Shown here: in pieces, positions 51,690 to 60,815 of the stretch
Numbering within the stretch: position 1 is the first letter of the stretch
How the letters are laid out: each line of letters opens with the position of its first letter
Origin: Bacillota bacterium
GTDB taxonomy: Bacteria; Bacillota; Sulfobacillia; Sulfobacillales; Sulfobacillaceae
DNA: 64,000 bases
Assembly: GCA_021806205.1 (NCBI GenBank)
Contig: JAJZXX010000176.1
Coordinates: 19,996-83,995 of the forward strand
Direction of reading: 5' to 3'
The notes under the pieces: model-generated
What the model was told of the DNA's origin: nothing
Seen by the model: only the letters and a program-made list of their open reading frames with translations
Databases searched by the model: none
Made by a program: the position numbers and the translations under genes

Positions 51690-51900
51690 GACAGTAATGG
51701 TCTTGCGCTAACGCCGACGGCGTTTTTAGCGAGGAGGTCAAGCGGAGTTAGCTCCGATTGAGATAGGCAGAACCGCCGGGCCGAAAGAGTCAGGAGTATC
51801 CAACGGGGACCTAGCGAACGGCGATGTCTCATAGTCCGTCGCACCCCAACGTAGTTTAGACACCTTCCAACACAGGAATTCGCCTTTGTAGGGGGGGGAG
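51690..51900 (+). pseudogene. possible 3' remnant of a TnpB-type (IS605/IS1341) gene
   Basis: Open frame 51745-51834 reads ELAPIEIGRTAGPKESGVSNGDLANGDVS*, resembling TnpB C-terminal tails; no complete domain. Confidence 0.3.
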
Positions 51901-52107
51901 CCCGCAATCGAGGCCGTTTTTATGGGATAGATAATCCGGTAGACAAATCTCAATTTCTAGGCGACGACGGGTTAGCGACACTGAAACTCGACAGCCAATA
52001 TTCATCAAGTCATTCAGCCCATGAGCATATTGTGACGGAGTAGGATTTTCTTAAGACCTTGGTTGGAGGATGCTCGCGCTGGCGCGACGTAGGTGCCGTG
52101 ATCGGGG

Positions 52108-52527
52108 TCATTCCCATGGATCAACGACGACGGCACGGCATCTCTGCAAGTCGCGAACATTGCGAGAGACGATTTGCATATCGTGAGCGATGGCTGTGGC
52201 GGCAATAAGCATGTCAACCGCAGGAAGGATGATCCCGTGCCTCTCGTTTTGGCCGAGGGCATCCCCCCAAATAAACATTACCCGCGAGTCGAGAGAAAGG
52301 ATGCGTCCGGCAAAGCGTTCGACGACCCGGGTTTGAAGCCAATCGTGCAAAAGCTCGTGGCGAACAGGGTCGGCAAGCTTACTGATTCCTTTTTGAATCT
52401 CACCAAGGGTCACGACGCTGAGATACAAAGACATTTCTTGGTGGGACGCCAACCACCGGATAACACCATGATTCGGGCGTTTTTTTAGAAGTTCTGATAT
52501 GACACAGGTATCGAGAAGATAATTCAC
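52108..52527 (-). CDS. PIN-domain toxin (VapC-like)
   Basis: MNYLLDTCVISELLKKRPN, LSLDSRVMFIWGDAL, PAVDMLIAATAIAHDMQIVSRNVRDL. Confidence 0.92.
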   Translation of the reverse strand: MNYLLDTCVISELLKKRPNHGVIRWLASHQEMSLYLSVVTLGEIQKGISKLADPVRHELLHDWLQTRVVERFAGRILSLDSRVMFIWGDALGQNERHGIILPAVDMLIAATAIAHDMQIVSRNVRDLQRCRAVVVDPWE

Positions 52528-52805
52528 CAGTCGATCTCCCGTGAGGAGTCAGAACGTCGGGCCAAGTCTAGTTCAACGCCATATAACGGCGACTCTTGAA
52601 AAAAATCGACCAAGGTGGTTTCGGAACGCGTTAAATTTTGATAATCATGGATTGACATCACCGCCACTTTGGGTTTTCCCCGTACGGTGATAAATTGCAC
52701 GCCGCGCTCGGCTTGCGTTACCAATTGGCTTAGTTTATTTTTGGCTTCTTGAAGTTGCCATTGGTCTTTCACGGTCGCCATCTCCAGACTAGACTGTCTA
52801 GCCAT
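52524..52805 (-). CDS. Phd/YefM-like antitoxin
   Basis: WQLQEAKNKLSQLVTQAERGVQFITVRGKPKVAVMSIHDYQNL; overlaps the PIN gene by ATGA. Confidence 0.9.
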   Translation of the reverse strand: MARQSSLEMATVKDQWQLQEAKNKLSQLVTQAERGVQFITVRGKPKVAVMSIHDYQNLTRSETTLVDFFQESPLYGVELDLARRSDSSREIDW

Positions 52806-52864
52806 TATGATAAGATGTGCCCTTGATGTCAAGGCAAAAATATTTTCGGGTCTGCCTTAAAATT

Positions 52865-53740
52865 GTGATCAGACTGCAATGCGACGAGATAGCGGTACCA
52901 ATTGGGACCATGGCTCCTGATCCAAGAAGTCTTGCCATCCCCCCAATCGATGAATGGCCCGGGGGGTTGCAATGGATTGCGCACCGGATTCCGTCCACCG
53001 CATTCCCCTGCCACTCTCGCGTTGCTTGAGCACCGACTTACACGCACTCTCAATGATTCCCGAACCGATAGGAAGCCCCTCGGCCCAGTAGCGGGGATAA
53101 TCCAGGCGGGTTTGATGGTAGGTAAAATAGGCCTGTTCCCCGGAGGCCTGTTCTTGGGCCGCCGCCGATAACGGCGGCAAGGCTTTCCAGACGTCGTCAA
53201 GAATTCCTCCGCCTTCACGGAGGAGCCGATGCAACACGTCATCCACCCCACGCGGGTTGGGCCGCGTCATCCTGAGGCCAGACGGCCTTCGCCACCGCCC
53301 AAATAGGTTGACGGGCGTGATAAAAATCGAGAGTTTCTACCCCGGTCTTGCCCGCCATTCGTAAGTGGGCGGCGCTGTCTTCCCAAATTCAGTGGGCTCC
53401 GTCGCCAATGAGGACGACCTGACGACACGATGGATCCTCCGACCCCCTCTTTAACGCGTGGGCATACAATCGGGGTAAAAAGTTCGCTTCCGGCTCAAAG
53501 CCCACACAATAATCCGTACTGGCGTAGGACGGCCGATGTTCGTCCGGCACTGCACTGGGCGAGGGGGCTTTCGGTTCAAACCGCGCGCAGACCCCGACTT
53601 TGGCCGCATGCCACCCCGATGGCCATCCCGAGTGCGTTTGGTGTGCACCATGGCACCATCTAACGCGACTAAGAGCGTACTCGGACCGTTTTGCGAATAG
53701 GGGGGCCATTCGGTCGGAGGCGACCCCCGCGCCCATACTG
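52865..53740 (-). pseudogene. ISKra4-like transposase, multiply disrupted
   Basis: ARGLPIGSG-type motif (AEGLPIGSGIIESACKSVLKQRESGRGMRWTESGAQSI), upstream IGDGAH*IWEDSAAHLRMAGKTGVETLDFYHARQPIWAVAKAVWP with TGA at the expected Trp, plus frameshifts. Confidence 0.85.
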
Positions 53741-53760
53741 GAAGCTAATTATGGAAGAGA

Positions 53761-54252
53761 CTATGCGGGACTCACATCGACCTGACTATACTCCCCTAAG
53801 TGCGTATGCCCAGGTGCTGGGCAAAAATAGGTATAGTGACCCGCCTGGTCGGCCGTAAAGCTGGTGCGCTTTGCGTTACCCATACGCGTTGGGGGAATTT
53901 CGGACCCCGGAAAGGCTGGAGGTTGGTGATTCAAGGATTTCTGGTCGGCAAAGGGCGGGTTTTCATTAACCAGCCGCCAACCGTGCTCCTCAGCTTCATC
54001 CCAATTGTGAAAGTCGATCGTCACGCGACATCCCAAAGGAAGAATAATGCGCGGATCGTCCATGTCGCCCATGTGAAACGTACCGGTGCCTTCTTTGGGT
54101 GAGTGTGCGCCTATGTCTAATGTCACGCTCTTTGCTTGGACTACGAGTTGCGTCTCGGTGCGATGGATGCTCACGTGCTGCAATTGGTCGGTTTTTTCGA
54201 CCTCGGTGGTTATTTGGGTCTGATTCGTATCGTGTGTCAAAAATTCTGGCAT
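53761..54252 (-). CDS. rusticyanin/sulfocyanin-like cupredoxin, no visible signal peptide
   Basis: RVTIDFHNWDEAEEHGWRLVNENPP...FTADQAGHYTYFCPAPGHTHLGEYSQVDVS; AAGGAGG 6 nt before ATG. Confidence 0.82.
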   Translation of the reverse strand: MPEFLTHDTNQTQITTEVEKTDQLQHVSIHRTETQLVVQAKSVTLDIGAHSPKEGTGTFHMGDMDDPRIILPLGCRVTIDFHNWDEAEEHGWRLVNENPPFADQKSLNHQPPAFPGSEIPPTRMGNAKRTSFTADQAGHYTYFCPAPGHTHLGEYSQVDVSPA

Positions 54253-54589
54253 GGGCGACCTCCTTAAACATTCTCGAGGTAGTCTTTTCGATTTACCGTG
54301 AAATCATGCCGAGCATCGTGACGGAGACAAAAAAACCTTGACGGCGCATTGGTAAGGAAGTCAATGGCATAAACGTGAAGAAGTGGATGTGGGGTGGCAT
54401 TGCACATAACCCAACGTGGCGAAAAATGTGTGTAGTATTCAGGTTGCGGTTCCTCACGAGTTCTCCATGCCGCGCTGACGCTCGGTAAGTTGCGCGCATG
54501 AAAATGGGACTTCTGTACTGGTTGGCCGCGTCGTAAGCTGAGCTTAGCACCCTGTCCCCCCACGGAATTCTCTCTGCCATTAGGAATGC

Positions 54590-54800
54590 GAACACGAGTT
54601 TGAGGTAGGTGCGTCGGGGACCTGAGACTGTCGCTGCCTTCGGGCGTCGTCAACCCCCCGACGATGCGACCCCACCTTAAGGAAGGAGACGGCTTCGGCT
54701 ATCGTTTGCTCTTCCGGGGAGTCGCAAGCTCCGGCTTTGAGGCCGGCGGAGGTTGACCAGCAACCCCAGGGGCCTGTGATTCAATTGTTCATCGAGACCC
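54590..54800 (+). other. possible TnpB-tail-like remnant
   Basis: Frame LRKETASAIVCSSGESQAPALRPAEVDQQPQGPVIQLF resembles IS605 TnpB tails; weak. Confidence 0.2.
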
Positions 54801-55224
54801 CCTTGGTGCAGTGCAACGGCTTGCCGCACGCTATGCTCTGTCCATCATGTTGTGAGCACAGTATTATGGTCGATTTGCGTTGCCGCTGGGGGATGCGGAC
54901 GAACCTGGAGAGGTGGATCCTCCCGCACATCGCTTTACGTCGCGTACTCTCGGAAAAAAGGACACGTTGGCGAGCTCGGTCCATGGCCAATTGGGGGCCC
55001 TGTTCCATCGGACAAGAAACCTAGATTTCCACGTTCGACCGCTTCCCAATGTTCGTGAAGGGGATATATATTGGTGATGAAACAAGCGGCGTGCGGCCAC
55101 GTTGCCGACCATGGATCATATTATGTGGGATGCGACGTTGGCCAAAAGCCAAAACTTAGGCACGGTCAACCCCAGTGCTTCGTTTAGTTTTGGCGTGGGG
55201 TTGCCGGCTCGTAACCCTGTTGGA

Positions 55225-55380
55225 TGACACGTCTTAACCAACTGGGCAATGCCAATGCATTGTTCGGTGCAACGTACTGGCTGGTGCCCCGACTATATCG
55301 GGTGGACGTGGCCCCCAACTTATCGGACGGTACCAACCAGCGCCGGAGCACCCCTCTTTGTCGGATGGATAGCGGATTTG
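55225..55380 (+). pseudogene. possible fragment of a heme-copper oxidase subunit I
   Basis: TRLNQLGNANALFGATYWLVPRLYRVDVAP; the ATYWLVPRL segment resembles oxidase subunit I; frame breaks on both sides. Confidence 0.22.
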
Positions 55381-55691
55381 GGGAGTGTCAATCCGCTTCT
55401 CTATCACGCAGCAACTCAGTAGTCCTTGAGGCTTGGCTTTCATTAATGGCGAGCATACCCGCGCTCAAAATTTAGGGCGGATATGCTGCCCTTAGCGAAT
55501 CGGTACGGACCACGCAGGGTTGGTTATGAGCATGGCCAATCGATTTTTGCCAAGAGAAATTTTTTGACAGGTACCACCACTAAAGACATATTGATGGTGA
55601 TGAGCTATAGTAAAATAAACACTACAGTTGGTTAGGAGATACCAATATAGATGCGTTAGTAGCGACGAAGAGGGCACGACGCGATTTCTTA

Positions 55692-56924
55692 TTGCTGTGG
55701 ATTGGACAAGGTTTCGCAGCGCTAGGCACACAAATTACAACGCTGGCTTTACCGCTCACGGCCATTTTGATCCTCCACGCCCAAGCTGACGCCGTGGGGA
55801 TTCTGAATGCCCTACAGTGGTTGCCATTTCTATTACTAAGTTTGTTCGTCGGCGTGATTGTCGACCACCGCAGAAGACGCCCTTTGTTGATATTGGCAGA
55901 CGCTGTTCGTGCGATTGTGCTCGGAGGCATCGTGGTGCTCGCGGAAAGCCACCGCTTATCTCTTTCGACGCTATGGCCTCTGGTGTTCTTGTTTGGTTGC
56001 GGCGCGGTTGTTTTTGACCTCGCGTATTTTGCCTATGTACCCGGTCTAGTCGGATTGCCGTCGCTTCTGGGATCGAATTCGCGCCTTCAAGCCACGACGA
56101 CCGGAGCGCAGATTGGAGGGCCTGCAATCGCAGGAATCCTGATTCAGATGTTGAGTGCACCGATGGCGTTATTGTTAAACGCATTGTCTTTCCTGGTTTC
56201 TGTCGGGACAGTTGCCACGATGCGGACGCCTGAGCCGGTGCCGAAGGTCTCTCTTACACGGCCCTGGACGGAGCTCCGCCAGGGCCTTCGGCTGGTATTT
56301 GGCAATCGCCTCCTTCGATCACTGGTAGCCGTATCGACATCCTATAATGTTTTCAACGAGTGGGTGCTTACGCTATATTTGGTGTACGCGGTTCATACTC
56401 TACATCTATCGCCCGCTCTCATTGGATTATCCCTATCAGGCGCAACTATTGGAGCCTTTTTGGGGGCCATGGTCGCCCAAACTGCGGTCAAACACTATGG
56501 ATTGGGGTTGAGCTTTCTAGCGGCGGTGGCTATTGAGTGCGTGGCGGCCCTAATCGTACCCATCGCCCCACCAGATACTCCGATGACCGTCCCGTTATTG
56601 GTCGGTGCCTTCGGCTTGATGGACTTCGGCGCTTCGTTGTCTGGGGTGATTGCCGTTTCGGTCCGTCAAACCGTCACCCCAAATCACCTACTGGGTCGGA
56701 TGACGGCTAGCTACCGGACCATTTCATACGGAGTCATTCCATTGGGTGCTGCTATGGGGGGATGGATAGGTCAGTGGGTTGGACTAAGGTTGGGCCTTTT
56801 AATCGGCGTTATTGCGCTGTTTACCACTATTTTCTGGGCGATGGTCTCACCAATAGTTCAATTGCGACAGATCGATGATGTGCAACCGATTGCCGATGTC
56901 CGATCGACCAAGGCGTCTATTTGA
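55692..56924 (+). CDS. MFS transporter (TTG start as given; frame stays open upstream)
   Basis: About 12 TM segments; LFVGVIVDHRRRRPLLILADAVRA, NSRLQATTTGAQIGGPAIAGILIQ. Confidence 0.9.
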   Translation: MLWIGQGFAALGTQITTLALPLTAILILHAQADAVGILNALQWLPFLLLSLFVGVIVDHRRRRPLLILADAVRAIVLGGIVVLAESHRLSLSTLWPLVFLFGCGAVVFDLAYFAYVPGLVGLPSLLGSNSRLQATTTGAQIGGPAIAGILIQMLSAPMALLLNALSFLVSVGTVATMRTPEPVPKVSLTRPWTELRQGLRLVFGNRLLRSLVAVSTSYNVFNEWVLTLYLVYAVHTLHLSPALIGLSLSGATIGAFLGAMVAQTAVKHYGLGLSFLAAVAIECVAALIVPIAPPDTPMTVPLLVGAFGLMDFGASLSGVIAVSVRQTVTPNHLLGRMTASYRTISYGVIPLGAAMGGWIGQWVGLRLGLLIGVIALFTTIFWAMVSPIVQLRQIDDVQPIADVRSTKASI

Positions 56925-56941
56925 CAAACGAGGGTGAAGAT

Positions 56942-57508
56942 ATGGACAAGGGAACAAGGGATCCACATTCGGCAATAGGGTTGCTTCGCGCTTTTTTAAA
57001 TACGAGAGAGATTGCCGAAGATACGGACTTAATTTCATCGCCCGAAGGACTCCGCCAGTGGCTCCGGGATTTAGATCTTCCAGGGCAGGACGAATTCCCT
57101 ATGCCAGGCGATGTAGAGTGGATCGTCGCAATCCGCGAGGCACTGCGCGATGTCCTGTCGGGCCATAGCGGGGATTCCGTGTCGTGGGAGAGTGTGGCAT
57201 TACTTAACAGGGCGGCTCGGCGCAGTCCGTTGGTGCTGCATTTTGACGACAGCGCTACGCCCTCAGTGGTGAATAGTGAATCGGGTGTAGTAGGCGCCAT
57301 GGGACGAATTTGGAATGCGATCGCGGACGCGAAAGCGGATGGGACATGGGATCGTTTAAAGTCATGTCGCAGACCAGATTGTCGTTGGGCCTTTTTTGAC
57401 CGATCGAAGAATCGTTCAGCGACCTGGTGTTCGACTGCAGGTTGCGGCGCACTTATGAAGTCGCGCGCCTATCGTCGACGGCGACGAGCACAGCGGGATG
57501 GGTGGTAA
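56942..57508 (+). CDS. CGNR zinc-finger/ABATE-like regulator
   Basis: LIRSPEGLRQWL-like segment, CRRPDCRWAFFDRSKNRSATWCSTAGCGALMKSRAYRRRRR. Confidence 0.87.
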   Translation: MDKGTRDPHSAIGLLRAFLNTREIAEDTDLISSPEGLRQWLRDLDLPGQDEFPMPGDVEWIVAIREALRDVLSGHSGDSVSWESVALLNRAARRSPLVLHFDDSATPSVVNSESGVVGAMGRIWNAIADAKADGTWDRLKSCRRPDCRWAFFDRSKNRSATWCSTAGCGALMKSRAYRRRRRAQRDGW

Positions 57509-57959
57509 AGTCTTAGCGGGTGCCGGACAATCTCCGTCTTAAACTCTAATGGTGTATTCATCCGGATCGGCCTTTTTGAACCGGTTGTCACCCTTGATGC
57601 CAAGATGACATATGTTAAGGATGACAGATACTCGAAAATATGGAAGGGATCCGTATTTATGTGGAGCAAGTTTGAGAATCGGATACGATACCAAGAGATA
57701 CGAGGGCGTAGCGATTCTCAGGGCTCGAGACCGGAATTGGTGGGTGGAGAAAATCAACGCGCGACTCGCTATACTATAGGGGTACATTTTGTGAGTGGCG
57801 GACGCAATAATGTTGCGTCCAGAGGAACCAATGAGCCAAATCGTGTCAAACACGAACGGGGGACCCACTTTTTTCGGGGCGAACATGATGTCATGAGGGT
57901 TGCTTTCCACCCTAGCCCGTCAGCTTACCTCGTCGGCAAGGAAAGCCTGCGCAAAAAGT

Positions 57960-57988
57960 TGCCCGGGCTTAGCCCGGGAATTTTTTTG
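57960..57988 (+). terminator. hairpin plus T-run upstream of ABC operon (terminator or attenuator)
   Basis: GCCCGGGCTTAGCCCGGGAATTTTTTTG. Confidence 0.75.
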
Positions 57989-58009
57989 TTCAGGCGGTAA
58001 GGAGGGTAT

Positions 58010-58870
58010 ATGGCGTATTCGATGAAAGCTCAGGCTGATGAGGACGCACTTCTAAGAGAAGAGAGTTCCTTAGCCGAAGAATCGTTGGACCTGAAGAGTG
58101 CTCAAAAGCATCGGCACCTCTATGTGTCATGGCTAGTGGCTGTGGCACTCATCCTACTGTGGTGGCTGGTCACTGCGGTTCATGTATTCCCGCCCCTGGA
58201 CCTCCCCTCGCCGCTTCATGTTGCCAAGGACATCTATGCCATTTCAACAACGGGTTATAACGGATACAGTCTGCTTGACAACATTGGAGCTAGCACGTTG
58301 CGCATTGCTGTAGGATTTTTTGCAGCCGTAATTCTTGGCGTGCCTATCGGGTTTTGGATGGCCTCCAATACGATAATCTTCAACGCTATAGACCCTGTCT
58401 TGCAGTTCTTGCGGCCAATCCCCCCGCTGGCCTACATTCCTCTGATGGTTTTATGGTTCGGGACCGGCCAGATGTCAAAGTTTGTTTTGATTTTCTTCTG
58501 CACCATTCCCATGATTATCATCAGCGCCATGTCTGGCGTGAAAAGTGCACAGGAATCCCGTCTTCGCGTCGCTCAAGTTTTTGGGGCCAATCGGCGCCAA
58601 ATGTTTCGCTATATCACCTTGCCGTCGGCATTGCCGGAGATCTTCACGGGGATGCGAATTGCCATTGCAGTGGCATGGACTTGTTTGGTGGCCGCAGAAA
58701 TGATTGCGGCGCAATCAGGCTTGGGTGCCATGATATTGACGGCAGGCAATCAGTTGCGGGTGGGGGTTGTATTTGTCGGCATTATTTTCATCGGCCTCAT
58801 CGGATACCTGATGGAAGTGGTGATTCGGACGGTGGAGCGGCGCATGGTGCCCTGGAAAGGGAAGGCCTAA
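58010..58870 (+). CDS. ABC transporter permease, SsuC/TauC type
   Basis: LPSPLHVAKDIYAI, EAA-like loop RVAQVFGANRRQMFRYITLPSALPEIFTGMRIAIAVAWTCLVAAEMIAA. Confidence 0.92.
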   Translation: MAYSMKAQADEDALLREESSLAEESLDLKSAQKHRHLYVSWLVAVALILLWWLVTAVHVFPPLDLPSPLHVAKDIYAISTTGYNGYSLLDNIGASTLRIAVGFFAAVILGVPIGFWMASNTIIFNAIDPVLQFLRPIPPLAYIPLMVLWFGTGQMSKFVLIFFCTIPMIIISAMSGVKSAQESRLRVAQVFGANRRQMFRYITLPSALPEIFTGMRIAIAVAWTCLVAAEMIAAQSGLGAMILTAGNQLRVGVVFVGIIFIGLIGYLMEVVIRTVERRMVPWKGKA

Positions 58871-58895
58871 TTAACGGAATGGAGGCAAAAGATCT

Positions 58896-59924
58896 ATGAG
58901 TCGGTGGCGCACGTTAACGACACTGGGCATCGCAGGTTTGGCGATAGGAGGAACACTAGCGGGGTGTGGCACCAATGCGACGGCCTCGGGCAAGGTGGTA
59001 ACCATCGGCTACGAAAACGCTCCAGATCCCGAAGCCGTGGCCATCGAACAGCACTTCTTTCAAAAGTACCTCCACGCCAAGGTTAAGTTAATCTATTTCT
59101 CTTCAGGTCCGGCAGCTCTGACCGATTTGGCCTCTGGACATCTGGACTTTATGACGACGCTTGGCAACCCCCCCACGGCTTCGGCCATCGCGCACGGTGT
59201 GCCCTTAGAGGTCGTCTGGGCGATGGAGCGGTACACGACCGGTGAGGGCTTGGTGGTGAAGAATAGTAGTGGCATCACAAGTTTAAAGGGCCTTAAGGGT
59301 AAGACGGTCGCGCTGGTCAAGGGGTCAACCTCTCCGTTCGAGCTCGATACTGCTCTGAAGAATGCCGGAATGCCGCTATCATCGGTCACTCAGGAGAACA
59401 TGACTCCTCCTGATATGGTGGCCGCGTGGCAGCATGGCAGCATACAAGCCGCGTACGTATGGACCCCGTTTGACAACACGATGCAGCAGAATCACGGCCA
59501 CTTCATCATGTATGACCAAAACGTTTATAAGCAATCACCGATATTTAACTTAGCGGTGGTGAACTCGCACTGGGCATCGTCTCACAAGTCGCTAGTCGAC
59601 GGCTTTGTCAAGGCTGAGGCAGCTGGTGTCAAGTTCTTTCACCAGCATCCGACCAAATCCTATCAGGACATGGGCAAGCTCAACAACATTTCAGCGGCTC
59701 AGGCCAAATCGCAGACTAAGGGCTTCCAATATGAGACCCTTGCCACTGAGGTTCAATCCATGGGAATGGGTCAGGGTGCTGCGGTGAAGACATCGCTGGT
59801 GACCAAATCGCTTTCATCGGCTGCGAAGTGGTTGAGTCAAACCGGTCAAATCTCGAGCGCGCCACATAACTTGGCCCAATATGTCAACCCAAGTTTTGTG
59901 GAATCGGTCATGAAGGGGCACTAG
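58896..59924 (+). CDS. substrate-binding lipoprotein, TauA/SsuA type
   Basis: Lipobox LAGC; IGYENAPDPEAVAIEQHFFQKYL; LDFMTTLGNPPTASAIAHGVPLEVVWAMERYTTGEGLVVK. Confidence 0.9.
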   Translation: MSRWRTLTTLGIAGLAIGGTLAGCGTNATASGKVVTIGYENAPDPEAVAIEQHFFQKYLHAKVKLIYFSSGPAALTDLASGHLDFMTTLGNPPTASAIAHGVPLEVVWAMERYTTGEGLVVKNSSGITSLKGLKGKTVALVKGSTSPFELDTALKNAGMPLSSVTQENMTPPDMVAAWQHGSIQAAYVWTPFDNTMQQNHGHFIMYDQNVYKQSPIFNLAVVNSHWASSHKSLVDGFVKAEAAGVKFFHQHPTKSYQDMGKLNNISAAQAKSQTKGFQYETLATEVQSMGMGQGAAVKTSLVTKSLSSAAKWLSQTGQISSAPHNLAQYVNPSFVESVMKGH

Positions 59925-59940
59925 AGGGGGGCTGGCGTTC

Positions 59941-60726
59941 TTGATTGCGGTATCAGAAGTGAGTAAAGTCTATCCATCGCAGGTTCGGGGCGGAAGACCG
60001 CTGGTGGCCGTCGATACCGTCGATTTGACAGTCCAGGACGGGGAATTTGTGACAGTAGTCGGTCCCAGTGGCTGTGGGAAGACAACGCTCTTGAATCTCT
60101 TGGCCGGTTTTGAACAACCCAACCGGGGTGAGATTCGATTAGATGATAGGCCGGTGGTTCGGCCCGGGCCGGAGCGCGCGGTTGTCTTTCAGCAGCCCTC
60201 ATTGTTGCCATGGATGACGGTCAAAGAGAATATTGCCTTTGGCCTCACACTCAGGGAAGGCACGCGCCGGGTCGATCAGATCCGCATAGCGTCTATGGTG
60301 GAAACTATGGGCCTTACGGGGTTCGAAAACCATCGTCCCTATCAGTTGTCGGGCGGGATGCAGCAGCGTGTGGCCATCGCCCGGGCCCTGATCATTGAAC
60401 CGCGGGTTCTTTTAATGGATGAGCCGTTTGGTGCGTTGGATGCCCAAACTCGAAGCGAGATGCAGCGTTTCTTGCTGTCCATTTGGGGGAAGCTCCATCC
60501 TACCGTGCTGTTTGTCACGCACGACGTGGAAGAGGCGATTATGCTGGCGGACCGGGTCGTGGTGATGACACCCAGGCCAGGCCGTATTGCCGACATTTTA
60601 ACGGTGTCGTTAGCCCGCCCGCGCCAGTGGGACCTTACACTGAGTCGCGAGTTTAACGAGTATAAGCGAAAGATTCTTCAGGTGTTAAGGCCCCCCGAGG
60701 AGCGCGACCCGGTAAGGCTAGCTTAA
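59941..60726 (+). CDS. ABC transporter ATPase, SsuB/TauB type (TTG start)
   Basis: VVGPSGCGKTTLLNLLAG, YQLSGGMQQRVAIARAL, VLLMDEPFGALDAQTR. Confidence 0.94.
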   Translation: MIAVSEVSKVYPSQVRGGRPLVAVDTVDLTVQDGEFVTVVGPSGCGKTTLLNLLAGFEQPNRGEIRLDDRPVVRPGPERAVVFQQPSLLPWMTVKENIAFGLTLREGTRRVDQIRIASMVETMGLTGFENHRPYQLSGGMQQRVAIARALIIEPRVLLMDEPFGALDAQTRSEMQRFLLSIWGKLHPTVLFVTHDVEEAIMLADRVVVMTPRPGRIADILTVSLARPRQWDLTLSREFNEYKRKILQVLRPPEERDPVRLA

Positions 60727-60815
60727 AGAGGGACATTTTGGAGGAGATGCATTAGCACGGGAGACCAAGAGATAACAGCTAAACGCATAATATCTCGTTG
60801 CCTTAGGTTGGTGAT

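Noticed and set aside
54264-54653. 129-aa minus-strand ORF upstream of the cupredoxin
   Set aside because: Composition and lack of motifs suggest chance; region looks eroded.
55540-55600. Short similarity (QKISLGKN versus QKISLAKN) to the 3' part of the GH18 gene at 27.5 kb
   Set aside because: About 20 bp only; may be chance or a tiny relic, not enough to claim duplication.
57539-58000. Overlapping ORFs on both strands between the CGNR gene and the ABC operon
   Set aside because: No recognisable motifs and no clear ribosome-binding sites; treated as non-coding leader/spacer.
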